A DNA stretch of 49,726 nt from Candidatus Lumbricidiphila eiseniae (lineage in GTDB: Bacteria; Actinomycetota; Actinomycetes; Actinomycetales; Microbacteriaceae), in assembly GCA_002529645.1 (NCBI GenBank), contig NAEP01000027.1, positions 1-49,726 on the forward strand, given 5' to 3'. The notes below the pieces were generated by a model, which worked only from the letters and a program-made list of their open reading frames with translations, did not search any database and had not been told where the DNA came from. The position numbers were made by a program, and so were the translations under genes. Shown in pieces: positions 36,355 to 45,674 of this stretch. Numbering within the stretch: position 1 is the stretch's first letter; each line of letters starts with the position of its first letter.

Positions 36355-37251
36355 GTGACCATCGTGAGCGACAACACCCTCGTCGGGAGTGATCCGAGCG
36401 GGACAGGTGATGTCTTCACCGACGAACCACAGCCCGGGTGGAGTGATGCTTCGCCCGAACCGGGCTGTGAGTCGGGGTTTTACGTTGCTCTCTCGAACTT
36501 TGAGGGCCCGTTTGACCTGCTCCTGAGCCTCATCACCAAGCACGAGCTTGACATCACCGAGGTCGCGCTCTCGCGCGTTACGGACGAATTCATCCACTAC
36601 CTGAAGGGCCTGGATGCTGCGGAAGAGCTTGATCATGCCTCCTCGTTCCTCGTCGTTGCCGCCACCCTGCTCGACCTGAAGGTTGCGGGTTTGCTCCCGC
36701 AGGGTGAACTGGTTGATGCTGAGGACGTCGCCCTGCTGGAGGCGCGTGATCTGCTCTTCGCGCGGTTGCTGCAGTATCGGGCGTTCAAGGAGGTATCCCG
36801 CTGGTTCGCGGAACACTTTGAACACGAAGCGCGACGGCATCCGCGGGTCGTGCGGTTGGAGGAGAAGTTTCGCCGCCGGGCACCCGAGGTGCAGTGGACA
36901 CACAGCCCGGAGGATTTCGCAGCGGTGGCGGTGCTCGCACTGGCACCTCGCACCATCCCTACGATTGGCCTCGACCACCTCCACGCACCGCTCGTGTCAC
37001 TGCGGGAACAGGCGGCTCATGTTGTCGCGATTTTGCGACGGCGCGAGCGCATCACATTTCGACAGATCATCGCGGGAGTTACCGCAACGGGGGTCGTTGT
37101 GGCGCGGTTTCTTGCGGTGTTGGAACTGTACCGTACCGGCGCGATCCGGTTCGAGCAGGTGGAACCGCTCGGCGAATTGACGATCAGTTGGGCGGCCGAA
37201 TCGTGGTCAGAAGCTGAACTAGAAAACCTGGGTGGCGATTATGACGAGTAA
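36355..37251 (+). CDS. scpA: Segregation and condensation protein A
   Basis: 298 aa from GTG 36355. Kleisin subunit that bridges SMC heads with ScpB. The conserved domain begins at FYVALSNFEGPFDLLLSLITKHELDITEVAL and contains FLVVAATLLDLKVAGLLPQ; a C-terminal winged helix follows. In-frame GTGs at 36325, 36355 and 36364 are all possible; GAGAAG at 36345-36350 is the only RBS-like sequence. A perfect 10-bp inverted repeat CACAGCCCGG...CCGGGCTGTG (36428-36437 with 36460-36469) lies in the variable N-terminal part. Its 3' end overlaps scpB. Confidence 0.93.
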   Translation: MTIVSDNTLVGSDPSGTGDVFTDEPQPGWSDASPEPGCESGFYVALSNFEGPFDLLLSLITKHELDITEVALSRVTDEFIHYLKGLDAAEELDHASSFLVVAATLLDLKVAGLLPQGELVDAEDVALLEARDLLFARLLQYRAFKEVSRWFAEHFEHEARRHPRVVRLEEKFRRRAPEVQWTHSPEDFAAVAVLALAPRTIPTIGLDHLHAPLVSLREQAAHVVAILRRRERITFRQIIAGVTATGVVVARFLAVLELYRTGAIRFEQVEPLGELTISWAAESWSEAELENLGGDYDE

Positions 37252-37888
37252 GACAACGGATGACCCCGTAGACGCAGAGGTGTCGGTGTCAACACCGCTG
37301 GATGTCCCGGGACAACCACCGCTCGATCTGGACCGAGCGGTAGAGGCCATCCTGTTTATTGCGGATGAACCGCAGTCGGTCGTTCAGATTGCCGCCGGGG
37401 TTGGTCGGCCCGTCGCCGAGGTGCGGCTGGCGATCGAACACCTGCGTGCCGACTGCGACGGAGAACCGGCGATCGACTCAGCGTCGGGTCGGGGCATCCA
37501 GCGGGCCTTTGAGCTGCGGGAAGTGGGGGGTGGCTGGCGCTACTACGTGCGTCCGATTTATGACCAACTTGTTGCCGATGTCGTGTGCGCTCAGTCAAGT
37601 TCGCGGCTGTCACAGGCTGCGCTCGAGACACTGTCGGTTATCGCCTACAAGCAACCGGTCTCTCGCTCGCAGGTGGCGTCAATTCGGGCGGTCAACGTAG
37701 ACGGGGTTGTTCGCACACTGCTCAGTCGGGGCCTCGTGGCGGAGGTTGACACGGACAGTGAGACCGGTGCGATTCGCTACGGCACAACACCGTTGCTGCT
37801 GACGAGTCTGGGAATCAATTCGCTTGATGAGTTGCCACCGATCTCGCCGCTGTTAGACGATGGTCGGGCGGGATTCCCCGATGACTAG
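37241..37888 (+). CDS. scpB: Segregation and condensation protein B
   Basis: 215 aa from ATG 37241, inside the scpA 3' end (11-bp overlap). Two winged helices: AVEAILFIADEPQSVVQIAAGVGRPVAEV and LSQAALETLSVIAYKQPVSRSQVASIRAVNVDGVVRTLLSRGLV, the latter a strong ScpB signature. Works with ScpA and SMC in chromosome condensation. Its stop overlaps the rluB start. Confidence 0.95.
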   Translation: MTSKTTDDPVDAEVSVSTPLDVPGQPPLDLDRAVEAILFIADEPQSVVQIAAGVGRPVAEVRLAIEHLRADCDGEPAIDSASGRGIQRAFELREVGGGWRYYVRPIYDQLVADVVCAQSSSRLSQAALETLSVIAYKQPVSRSQVASIRAVNVDGVVRTLLSRGLVAEVDTDSETGAIRYGTTPLLLTSLGINSLDELPPISPLLDDGRAGFPDD

Positions 37889-38861
37889 TGGTGCAACAGA
37901 CGGCCCCACCACGACGGCACCCGAGGGCATTCGTCTGCAGAAAATCCTTGCCGCCGCGGGAGTTGCCAGTCGTCGGGTGGTGGAAAATTACATTGTTGCA
38001 GGCCGCATTAGCGTGAACGGCGACGTGGTCACCGAACTCGGCACCCGGGTTCACCCCGACACTGATCGGGTGACGGTTGACGGGATCGCCGTGCAACTGG
38101 ACACGCAGAAGGTCTACTACGTGCTCAATAAGCCGGTCGGAGTTGTCTGTTCGCTGCGTGACGAGCAGGGGCGGCCCGATCTGCGCTGCTACACCGATGA
38201 GCTTGGCGAGCGAGTGTTTAGTGTCGGTCGTCTCGATCAGGACACGAGCGGACTGCTGCTGCTCACCAACGATGGTGATCTTGCGCACATCCTTGCCCAT
38301 CCCTCGTTTGGCGTCACAAAAACGTACATCGCAAAGGTGCAGGGTCGGGTTACCGGGCAGGTTGTTCAACGGTTACGGCAGGGGGTTGACCTTGAGGACG
38401 GCCTGATTGCAGCCGATCATGTCCGGTTGTTGTCACAGGACGGGGCGGGTGTGGTGACCGGGCACGATGGTGGTGACCGGGGGAGTGGTACACGGCGGGG
38501 CACCGGTGCCGGACACAGTTCACTCATCGAACTCACCCTGCACTCCGGTCGGAATCGCATCGTTCGACGAATGCTCGGCGAGGTGGGACATCCGGTCATT
38601 GACCTTGTGCGACGCAGTTTCGGCCCGCTCAATTTGGGAACTCTTCGGACGGGGCAGGTGCGCCCGGTGACACGGACAGAACTCGGAGAATTGCTCACGA
38701 GTGTCCGGGCGGCAGAGGTGCGGCTTGCGGCGGAGCGGGAATCGCCGTCGGTAAGCGTCGGTCAGGTCTCGGGCGGTACTGGTCAGGTCTCGGGCGGTAC
38801 TGGTCAGGTCTCGGGCGGTACCGGCCAGACCTCGCGCAGCGCCGTGCACGGGGAGAACTGA
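37881..38861 (+). CDS. rluB: Pseudouridine synthase RluB family
   Basis: 326 aa from ATG 37881, overlapping the scpB stop. S4 domain (IRLQKILAAAGVASRRVVENYI) at residues 15-70, then the RsuA/RluB catalytic domain with GRLDQDTSGLLLLTNDG carrying the catalytic Asp, and the GRNRIVRRML C-terminal motif. It likely modifies 23S rRNA helix 89. There is a Gly/Asp/Arg-rich insertion (VTGHDGGDRGSGTRRGTG) and a C-terminal tail made of a 21-bp tandem repeat. Confidence 0.94.
   Translation: MTSGATDGPTTTAPEGIRLQKILAAAGVASRRVVENYIVAGRISVNGDVVTELGTRVHPDTDRVTVDGIAVQLDTQKVYYVLNKPVGVVCSLRDEQGRPDLRCYTDELGERVFSVGRLDQDTSGLLLLTNDGDLAHILAHPSFGVTKTYIAKVQGRVTGQVVQRLRQGVDLEDGLIAADHVRLLSQDGAGVVTGHDGGDRGSGTRRGTGAGHSSLIELTLHSGRNRIVRRMLGEVGHPVIDLVRRSFGPLNLGTLRTGQVRPVTRTELGELLTSVRAAEVRLAAERESPSVSVGQVSGGTGQVSGGTGQVSGGTGQTSRSAVHGEN
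38757..38835 (+). repeat. 21-bp tandem repeat at the rluB 3' end
   Basis: Unit GGTACTGGTCAGGTCTCGGG plus C occurs about three and a half times, the last copy diverged (GGTACCGGCCAGACCTCGCG). It encodes repeats of GTGQVSG and ends 26 bp before the stop codon. Confidence 0.85.
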
Positions 38862-38862
38862 C

Positions 38863-39945
38863 GTGGTCGAGGCGCGCACCACCGGCCCTGTTCGTATTGT
38901 GGGCACCGGTCTGCTCGGTACGAGCATTGCCCTGGGTCTTCGTGAGCGAGGGGTCGAGGTTATTCTTGCGGATGCTTCGCCCACCCATCTCGCGCTTGCC
39001 GCTGATCTGGGCGCGGGCCGGAGAGCAGTCGGCACTGATCGCCCTCCCCTCATTGTTGTGGCGGTTCCACCCGATGTGACCGCCCGCGTCGTCACCGCGG
39101 AACTGGCGGCCCACCCCGAGGCAATTGTGACCGACGTCGCGAGTATCAAGCACGCGATTCTCGATGCGGTCACCGCGAGCGGTGCCGACACTGCCCGGTA
39201 CATTGGGTCTCATCCCCTTGCCGGACGAGAAAAGGGCGGGCCACTCGCGGCGCGAGCCGATCTGTTCGAGGGACGACCGTGGGTGCTTACCCCGCACGGG
39301 GGCATCCGCCGCCGCGATACGGCTGACATCGAAGACCTCATTCTCGATCTGGGCGCAACTCTCGTGGAGATGTCTCCGGCGGAACATGATCGTGCTGTCG
39401 CTCTGATGTCGCACGTGCCGCAGATTGTGGCGAGTGTGTTCGCACAGCGGCTTATGGATGCTCCGACCTCCACACTGGGTCTGGCCGGGCCGGGGGTTCG
39501 GGACGTTACCCGCATCGCGGCGAGCGACCCGGACCTGTGGGTGCAGATCCTCAGTGCGAACGCAGAGCCGGTGCGGGAGATTCTTCTGGCATACCGGGAG
39601 GATCTGGATCGCGTGATCGGAACGCTTCACCCCTCGGATTCACCCGGGGTGCGACGGCGGTTGGCAGAAGAACTCTCTGTCGGCAACCTGGGGGTTGCTC
39701 GCTTGCCGGGAAAGCACGGCACAGATAAACGCTTTACGACTGTCATTGTGATGGTGGATGACGAACCCGGCCAACTGGCGCGGTTGCTCACCGAGATTGG
39801 TGAGATCGGTATTAACCTCGAGGATCTGCGGTTGGAGCACTCACCCGGTCGCCAGGTGGGCCTCGCGGAGGTGTCGGTGCTGCCGGGTGTGGCATCGCGG
39901 CTGAGGGTGGAGTTGCAGAAGCGCGGTTGGCGGATCGCCGGATGA
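38863..39945 (+). CDS. tyrA: Prephenate dehydrogenase
   Basis: 360 aa. NAD-dependent decarboxylation of prephenate towards tyrosine. Rossmann motif VGTGLLGTSIALGLRERG at 13-30; conserved TDVASIKH, GSHPLAGREKGG and the central helical dimer domain (HDRAVALMSHVPQIVAS) are intact. The C-terminal part (FTTVIVMVDDEPGQLARLLTEIGEIGINLEDL) is an ACT domain, suggesting feedback control by tyrosine. GTG 38863 has GGGGAGAA 6 bases upstream; overlaps cmk by 4 nt. Confidence 0.95.
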   Translation: MVEARTTGPVRIVGTGLLGTSIALGLRERGVEVILADASPTHLALAADLGAGRRAVGTDRPPLIVVAVPPDVTARVVTAELAAHPEAIVTDVASIKHAILDAVTASGADTARYIGSHPLAGREKGGPLAARADLFEGRPWVLTPHGGIRRRDTADIEDLILDLGATLVEMSPAEHDRAVALMSHVPQIVASVFAQRLMDAPTSTLGLAGPGVRDVTRIAASDPDLWVQILSANAEPVREILLAYREDLDRVIGTLHPSDSPGVRRRLAEELSVGNLGVARLPGKHGTDKRFTTVIVMVDDEPGQLARLLTEIGEIGINLEDLRLEHSPGRQVGLAEVSVLPGVASRLRVELQKRGWRIAG

Positions 39946-40748
39946 GTGCTGATCGGGTGACCGGTGACCTCGAAGCACCGAACCGGGCGACCGGTGCCGG
40001 TTGCACGGCGGCTCGAGGCATCCCGTTTGTCGTGGCGATTGACGGGCTGGCCGGCAGCGGTAAGTCGAGTGTGTCGCGGGAGGTTGCCACACGGCTGGGG
40101 TTCGGGGTGTTGGACACGGGTGCGGTGTACCGAGCGTTTGCCTGGCACGCGAGCACCGCGGGCGTGGATTTTACGGATGAGCACAGCGTTCTGCACAGCT
40201 TTGATCGCTTCGACTACCGGGTCAACACGGACCCTGCCGTGTCACGGGTCGGAGTGGGGGAGCGGGATGTCTCACACATCATCCGTACACCCGAGGTGAC
40301 GGCCCTTGTCGCACGTATCGCACCGGTTGCGTCGGTTAGGGCTCGACTCGTGCAGATCTTTCGCGATCTTATTGCGAGAGAACAGCGCCCCGGAATTGTT
40401 GTGGAGGGACGCGATATCACCTCGGTGGTTGCGCAGGATGCTCCGGTGCGCATCCTGCTCGCGGCCTCGGAGCCGGTTCGCATCGCGCGTCGCACCGGAG
40501 AGGTGGTCGGAACCACAGCGGCGAGGAGTACGGTTGCAGCGGCACTGCGCGTGCGCGATGAGGGTGATGCGCAGCGGTTCAGCCTCGAGCAACCCGCTGA
40601 CGGAATCCACCTCATTGACTCGACAGAACTCGATTTTGAACAGACGGTGACGGCTGTCCTCGGCGTCATCGTTGCCGCGCGGGAGAGCGCCGACCCTTCT
40701 GCCCCACACCCCACCACCGCACTTTCCAACCCAGAGGAGACACCGTGA
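39942..40748 (+). CDS. cmk: Cytidylate kinase
   Basis: 268 aa from ATG 39942, overlapping the tyrA stop (ATGA). Phosphorylates CMP/dCMP. P-loop [18 protein letters not shown] at about residue 29-46; [17 protein letters not shown] (GRDIGTVV type) and [11 protein letters not shown] lid region are present. An extra 25-residue variable N-terminus. Its 3' end overlaps the der GTG. Confidence 0.96.
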   Translation: MSADRVTGDLEAPNRATGAGCTAARGIPFVVAIDGLAGSGKSSVSREVATRLGFGVLDTGAVYRAFAWHASTAGVDFTDEHSVLHSFDRFDYRVNTDPAVSRVGVGERDVSHIIRTPEVTALVARIAPVASVRARLVQIFRDLIAREQRPGIVVEGRDITSVVAQDAPVRILLAASEPVRIARRTGEVVGTTAARSTVAAALRVRDEGDAQRFSLEQPADGIHLIDSTELDFEQTVTAVLGVIVAARESADPSAPHPTTALSNPEETP

Positions 40749-42274
40749 GTGGCATCCCAGACAGCAGCGAAACCGGCGACGACCTGACGGGAGCCGATGA
40801 GGTTGCACTGCATCTCGCCGAACTTGATGAGGGTCTTGCCGACCTGCGCGCACAGACCCTGCGCGCGGGTTTGGAGGATTATGAGCTCGACGAGGAAGAC
40901 CTCAACCTGCTTGTCGGATCGACCGAGGGTAATGAGGGCATCCGCACTCTACCGGCGCTGCCGGTTATTGCGATTGTTGGGCGTCCAAATGTTGGCAAAT
41001 CGGCCCTTGTCAACCGGATTCTTGGGCGGCGCGAAGCGGTTGTTGAAAACACCCCCGGTGTCACCCGTGATCGGGTTGCCTACAGGGGGGAGTGGCTTGA
41101 TCGCAAATTTACGCTCGTTGACACGGGCGGATGGGAACCCGATGCGCGTGGTATTGACGCCTCGGTTGCAGCGCAGGCCGAGGTCGCTATTGACCTGTCT
41201 GATATCGTGCTGTTTGTTGTGGACGCGATGGTGGGACCGACCGCAACCGACGAGCGAGTGGTGAGGATGCTTCGCAGCACACAGCGCCCCGTTTTTCTCG
41301 TCGCAAACAAGGTGGATGACGCGCGACAAGAACCAGAAGCTGCCGCGCTGTGGAGCCTGGGCCTGGGGGAACCGTACCCGGTCTCCGCGCTGCACGGGCG
41401 CGGTGTCGCCGACCTGTTGGAGGCTGTGTTCACGATTTTGCCCGAGGTGTCTGCGGTTGCGAAGGATGAGGTTGGCGGTCCGCGCCGGGTCGCGATCCTC
41501 GGGCGCCCCAACGTTGGCAAGTCGAGCCTGTTAAACAAGGCCGCGCGCGAGGAGCGCGTTGTCGTTAATGAGCTTGCGGGCACGACACGTGATCCGGTGG
41601 ATGAGCAGATCGAGCTCGCAGGCAAGGTGTGGCGGTTTGTGGACACGGCGGGCATCCGTCGTCGTGTGCACCTGCAGCAGGGTGCTGATTTCTATGCCTC
41701 GCTGCGCACCCAGGCCGCCCTCGAAAAGGCAGAGGTTGCGGTTGTGCTTCTGGATGTCACGGTGCCGATCTCCGAGCAGGATGTGCGAATTATTGACCTT
41801 GTATTGGAATCGGGGCGTGCTCTTGTTCTGGCCTATAACAAGTGGGATTTGCTGGACGATGATCGTCGCCGGTACCTGGAGCGGGAAATCGAGCAGGATC
41901 TTGCGCACGTTTCCTGGGCACCGCGGGTGAATATTTCTGCGAAAACCGGACGTCACTTAGAGAAGCTTGTTCCCGCGCTGGAGCTCGCGCTGAACTCGTG
42001 GGATACCCGCATTCCGACCGGTAAGTTCAATGCTTTCCTCACTGAGTTGACACAGGCACACCCCCACCCGGTGCGTGGTGGTAGGCAGCCGCGAATTCTG
42101 TTTGGTACCCAGGCGGCCACACGCCCGCCGACCTTTGTTCTTTTTACAACGGGATTTCTTGATCCGGGGTATCGGCGGTATATTCAGCGACGATTGCGCG
42201 AGATTTACGGTTTCGAGGGGTCACCGATCACGGTGAACATGCGGGTGAGGGAAAAACGTGAACGCGTTCGATAA
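40745..42274 (+). CDS. der: Ribosome biogenesis GTPase Der (EngA)
   Basis: 509 aa. Two consecutive GTPase domains and a C-terminal KH-like domain, needed for 50S assembly. Domain 1: [30 protein letters not shown]. Domain 2: [37 protein letters not shown]. The KH-like end includes [19 protein letters not shown]. An acidic N-terminal extension of about 70 residues is common in actinobacteria. Start GTG 40745 overlaps the cmk stop. Confidence 0.97.
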   Translation: MSGIPDSSETGDDLTGADEVALHLAELDEGLADLRAQTLRAGLEDYELDEEDLNLLVGSTEGNEGIRTLPALPVIAIVGRPNVGKSALVNRILGRREAVVENTPGVTRDRVAYRGEWLDRKFTLVDTGGWEPDARGIDASVAAQAEVAIDLSDIVLFVVDAMVGPTATDERVVRMLRSTQRPVFLVANKVDDARQEPEAAALWSLGLGEPYPVSALHGRGVADLLEAVFTILPEVSAVAKDEVGGPRRVAILGRPNVGKSSLLNKAAREERVVVNELAGTTRDPVDEQIELAGKVWRFVDTAGIRRRVHLQQGADFYASLRTQAALEKAEVAVVLLDVTVPISEQDVRIIDLVLESGRALVLAYNKWDLLDDDRRRYLEREIEQDLAHVSWAPRVNISAKTGRHLEKLVPALELALNSWDTRIPTGKFNAFLTELTQAHPHPVRGGRQPRILFGTQAATRPPTFVLFTTGFLDPGYRRYIQRRLREIYGFEGSPITVNMRVREKRERVR

Positions 42275-42322
42275 CCGTGGCTTACTCACCGCGTGGGGGA
42301 GGCTGGTTCTTGCGACAGGTTC

Positions 42323-42419
42323 CGTCATGATTACTTCCCGGCCACGTAGTGCGCGGCCCTGAGTGCGGGCTGTCGCTCTATTGCGTCGTGATTACTTCCC
42401 GGCCACGTAGTGCGCGGCC
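42323..42419. repeat. CRISPR-like locus G: repeat pair of period 61 at the LamG gene 3' end
   Basis: 31 bp are identical (42328-42358 with 42389-42419), 35 of 36 if extended to 42323/42384. The core contains CCCGGCCACGTAGTGCGCGG with the dyad GGCCACG-TAGTG-CGCGGCC. The spacer is unrelated. The copy at 42384-42419 contains the stop codon and last codons of the LamG protein; the other copy lies downstream, towards der. Confidence 0.88.
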
Positions 42420-43294
42420 ACTTGGGCTGCGCTCAGTTCGATCGGATACGCGGCAGCGTACCGGAGTTGGCCGCTGAAATACGTGTTGATCGGTGCGACG
42501 GGCCATGTATTGAGGTTGCCCTGCCCAATTCGCCAGTATCCGGTGTATGACAGATCGGGAGTGGCACCGGGGAAGATCCCCACCATGGCGCCGTCAACGT
42601 AGAGTCTCATGATGCCTGCGGAGAGCGTTGCGATAGCCTGATGCCAGACCCCATCGTCGTACCGCTGCGGGGAGGTCACGGTTCTATTTGACCCCGAATG
42701 GACACCAAAGATGAGTCTCCCCGTTGTTCCGAGGTAGAGGTGGCGGTCTTTTTGGGTCGCGATTCCGGTGGCAGTGTTTGCTAAGCCCATAATATAGCCG
42801 CCGGCAACTGTCGTCTTGAACCAAATTTCGAGGGTGAAGGTGTTTGGGCTCGCGATTGTTGTGGGCGAGTACGCCATACTTAGGAGTCCGTTGGGTGTGT
42901 ACGCGTTGGTGCTGCCGGTGTCGCGTGGACAGGGTGGGGAGGTGGTGGTTGTGCTGAGCATCGGGAGAACATATGTGCCGTCTGTCGCGTTCGACGAATA
43001 GTCATCCGCGAACAATGAAAGGCTTGAGTCATTGAGTCGATAGGCAAAGTAGGCGTTGTTTCCCGTTGCGAGAGTGGCCGCGGTGCAGGTAAAAAAAGTT
43101 GCGGATGCCGCCCTGTTTGTGCTGTTCGTGATAGTGGCGATGTATCCACCGGATGTCGCGGGAATTAGCAGTGCCGTTGCCATGATTGCGCCACTGCCGA
43201 CAAGGATTATTCGTACCGGAATGCTCGTGCGTCGAGGTCGCGAGAACAGTTTACCGAGCCTCGTTGAGCGACCCGGGATAATGGATTGCTTCAT
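42392..43294 (-). CDS. LamG-domain surface protein with TasA-like N-terminus
   Basis: 300 aa from ATG 43294, with GGAGG 8 bases upstream. N-terminus: basic stretch (RSTRLGKLFSRPRR), hydrophobic segment (IILVGSGAIMATALLIPATSGG) and then YIATITNSTNRAAS, very like the processing region of the adjacent TasA-type protein (SGFVASIANSTNTAAT), so both are probably cut by the co-encoded signal peptidase. Residues about 135-300 form a concanavalin/LamG fold: FTLEIWFKT, DRHLYLGTTGRLIFGVH, GVWHQAIATLSAGIMRLYVDGAMVG, YWRIGQGN, FSGQLRYAAAYPIELSAAQVAAHY. Likely an exported matrix or carbohydrate-binding protein. The gene end lies in locus G. Confidence 0.85.
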   Translation of the reverse strand: MKQSIIPGRSTRLGKLFSRPRRTSIPVRIILVGSGAIMATALLIPATSGGYIATITNSTNRAASATFFTCTAATLATGNNAYFAYRLNDSSLSLFADDYSSNATDGTYVLPMLSTTTTSPPCPRDTGSTNAYTPNGLLSMAYSPTTIASPNTFTLEIWFKTTVAGGYIMGLANTATGIATQKDRHLYLGTTGRLIFGVHSGSNRTVTSPQRYDDGVWHQAIATLSAGIMRLYVDGAMVGIFPGATPDLSYTGYWRIGQGNLNTWPVAPINTYFSGQLRYAAAYPIELSAAQVAAHYVAGK

Positions 43295-44250
43295 GCGAGC
43301 CTCCGTTTGTTGTTGTGGCTCAAAGCTCCACGAGCAGAGCCAACCTTGGCGGAGGCTAAGCCAGCGATCAGACACCACACCAGCGGACTTGCGCACACCA
43401 GTAGTGCGATTCCCCACTCCCACGGGCTTAGGTTGACGATCGTATTGAGGTGATAAAAAGACTCGGCACTCGGGGTTGATGTAGTTATACTCCCCACCTG
43501 TCCACTGACCAGATCCACACTGGTACTACCCGCCGTGTTAATCTTCGCTCGGATTGGCAACAGTCCAGTGGAGACGATCGTTGTGGTCGGAAGACCGTCG
43601 GTTGTGGTGGTGGTGAGCACTGTCACTCCGACGAACGGTCGGATGATGACCGCGGTGACCGAAACGACCAGGGGGAAGCCGATAAATAGCGCTGGTGCGC
43701 GCCAAGTGCGGGGGAATAACCAGCTGACCAGGAGCCACACGAGTATGAACCCGATTACCAGGTAGGGAAGCGCGCGGACGAGCCATCCCCAACCCGGCAG
43801 CACCGCAGTCGCTCTGCCGATAATATTCGTCTCTTGCAGACCCCAGGGATCTTCTGCGCCATTGATGTCGCCACGAGTGTGGACGACTGCGTTCGGATCT
43901 ATCCGGGTGATTCGGTGGCTGTAGATTCGGGATGGCTCGGAGGGTGGGTGAAACGTGATGATGTCCCCGACGCTCAGCGACGTGACGGCCACCGGTGTCG
44001 TGACCACGAGGGTACCGACCGGCATTGCCTCTCCCATTGAGGGGGTCTCAACGATAAACCAGCGTCCGCCCTGTGCCCAGAACACGACGATGGCCGCTGT
44101 GATACCGCCGACAAGGAGCAGGCTTGTAATGGCAAACAAAAAGCGTTGGGCGGACGATCCTCGGATGCTTGCGCGATTAGCCTGAGCAGCCGCAGGCAAG
44201 ATGCTCACCTGCGGCTGCTCTTCGGGATAGTCCGCTGAGTTCAGCGGCAC
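43291..44250 (-). CDS. SipW-type signal peptidase I
   Basis: 319 aa. ER-type (S26B) signal peptidase: after an N-terminal membrane segment (FAITSLLLVGGITAAIVVFWA), the catalytic Ser is in VETPSMGEAMPVGTLV and the second catalytic residue is His in YSHRITRI, not Lys; GDIITFHPP and HTRGDINGAEDPW complete the active-site boxes. Extra membrane segments follow at about 165-185, 195-215 and 285-305. Stop overlaps the start of the LamG gene (ATGA). Placed between two TasA-like substrates it probably releases them, as SipW does for TasA. Confidence 0.93.
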   Translation of the reverse strand: MPLNSADYPEEQPQVSILPAAAQANRASIRGSSAQRFLFAITSLLLVGGITAAIVVFWAQGGRWFIVETPSMGEAMPVGTLVVTTPVAVTSLSVGDIITFHPPSEPSRIYSHRITRIDPNAVVHTRGDINGAEDPWGLQETNIIGRATAVLPGWGWLVRALPYLVIGFILVWLLVSWLFPRTWRAPALFIGFPLVVSVTAVIIRPFVGVTVLTTTTTDGLPTTTIVSTGLLPIRAKINTAGSTSVDLVSGQVGSITTSTPSAESFYHLNTIVNLSPWEWGIALLVCASPLVWCLIAGLASAKVGSARGALSHNNKRRLA

Positions 44251-44254
44251 TGTG

Positions 44255-44911
44255 TTAGCTCGCGAACGACCAGGTTAGCGGCACGGATGCTGCAAGGCCT
44301 TGGTATGTATTACCCGCGGTTGAGTCGAGTGTCACTACAAATCTGAACGGCACCGACGCGCCAGGAGCAACCGATGACAGTGCGAATGCCGCGTGTCCAG
44401 CCAGGTCTTCGAGTGTTCCCGAGAAGACTGATGTGCCGTCGCTTGTGATGGCGATGTTCATTTTGTCGCAGATGTCTGTCGCGGTTCCATTCAAAGTACC
44501 GTTGTTAGACTTCGTGCATGTGGCACCGGGGGTCAGGGAGAAGGTGCTCGCGGTTGCGGTACCCGTGTTCTTGATCGTGATGTCTGTGGTGATTCCCGTT
44601 CCTCCGGGGACCATGGTGGTACTACCGCCAAACTTGTTGATGGTGGTACACGTTGCAGCGTTGGTGCTAATGGACCCGCCATCCGTGCTCAAGCATGTGA
44701 CGGTCTGTCCGGAATTTTGTTCCTGCATGATGAGCGTGCCAGTAGCGGCCGTGTTTGTGGAGTTTGCGATGCTCGCGACGAAGCCGGACAGAGTGCCCGT
44801 GAGTGAGAGTGAGAGCAGCGCCGAGCCCCCCAGTGCGGCGATGATCGCGGCCGGAACGCGGCGGCGACGTTTGCGGCTTCTAACAACTTCTGCGCGTGTG
44901 AATTCGGACAT
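44255..44911 (-). CDS. TasA/camelysin-like exported protein
   Basis: 218 aa from ATG 44911, with AGGT 9 bases upstream. N-terminus: basic RSRKRRRR, hydrophobic AAIIAALGGSALLSLSLTGTLSGFVAS, then IANSTNTAATGTL, the alternative signal peptide and first strand of SipW-dependent TasA-family proteins. The remainder is a Thr/Ser/Gly-rich beta-sandwich (ITIKNTGTATASTFSL; SVPFRFVVTLDSTAGNTYQGL) with six Cys that may form disulphides. Probably assembles on the surface as a fibre or matrix component. First gene of the three-gene operon. Confidence 0.9.
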   Translation of the reverse strand: MSEFTRAEVVRSRKRRRRVPAAIIAALGGSALLSLSLTGTLSGFVASIANSTNTAATGTLIMQEQNSGQTVTCLSTDGGSISTNAATCTTINKFGGSTTMVPGGTGITTDITIKNTGTATASTFSLTPGATCTKSNNGTLNGTATDICDKMNIAITSDGTSVFSGTLEDLAGHAAFALSSVAPGASVPFRFVVTLDSTAGNTYQGLAASVPLTWSFAS

Positions 44912-44946
44912 GGTGAACCTTTCAGATGGTGTGCGAATAAGTGAAC

Positions 44947-44981
44947 GTGCACGGTAGCCACGCTCTGCGGCTACCGTGCAC
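44947..44981 (-). promoter_or_regulatory. Perfect 13-bp inverted repeat in the leader of the TasA operon
   Basis: GTGCACGGTAGCC and GGCTACCGTGCAC are separated by 9 bp, about 36 bp upstream of the start codon on the coding strand. No T-run follows, so it is more likely an operator or mRNA-stabilising hairpin than a terminator. Confidence 0.6.
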
Positions 44982-45550
44982 TCCCCCCGATTCCTTGATT
45001 CGTGATGTTGCTGAGTGTTCTTTGTTGAGCACCCTTCCTGAGAATACACCAACAGAACGCTGACAGTCTACCTAAAATTTACTGACCATGTACTGATGAG
45101 GGTCCGAGGGCGTGTCTGCGCCGACCCGAGGGGCTGTGTGACCGCTCTTCCGGGACACATCGCTTGGGCGATGATGTGGGTTGCGCCACCGTTTTTCCGG
45201 CAATCGGAGCGGTTTTTGCCCTGGTTTTTGCCCTGGTTTTCGCCCCGGTAACCAAACCGGTCTTCAGCTCGGCTGCGGGGGCAGGCTCGCCCGACTCTGT
45301 GGTCGCCGCAGACGCGTATGGGATGTCGCATCCCTTTTCTTGGGGTTCACATGGCCTCTCGTGGTTGAAGCCGTGTGCAACTCGTGGGTGCGGAATCTGT
45401 CCGTGTTGACGGTCGGCTCGGTGTCTGGGTGATTCCCGGTCGGCACTGAAAAGTCCCGAGTTCCCTGTGTTTACAAGGACTCGGAGCGCGCTCCAGTTTC
45501 AACCGTAGGGGGTCGGTTCGGGTCCATCATGGGCGTTTGTGATGGGTAAG
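44982..45550. other. Intergenic region upstream of the TasA operon
   Basis: No gene recognised. It contains a short tandem repeat (GCCCTGGTTTTT type, 45218-45248) and a hairpin (CCGAGTTCC...GGACTCGG at about 45455-45484). Confidence 0.5.
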
Positions 45551-45553
45551 TGA

Positions 45554-45603
45554 TGGTTGGCCGCACGGTCCGATTCTTGCTAAGCCGCGGTGGCGGCCAA
45601 CCA
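45554..45603. repeat. 11-bp inverted repeat near the IS5 remnant
   Basis: TGGTTGGCCGC (45554-45564) and GCGGCCAACCA (45593-45603) are perfect complements with a 28-bp loop. Could be a transcription terminator or one end of the decayed element. Confidence 0.5.
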
Positions 45604-45674
45604 AAACACGAGGTCAGAATCATATCGCCAAGGTTCTTGACGCGCTCAGTCACACGGTCTGTGAGTACCTTGGT

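Noticed and set aside
45164-45432. Open frames of about 80 residues upstream of the TasA operon
   Set aside because: They are produced by a short tandem repeat, with no RBS or coding pattern.
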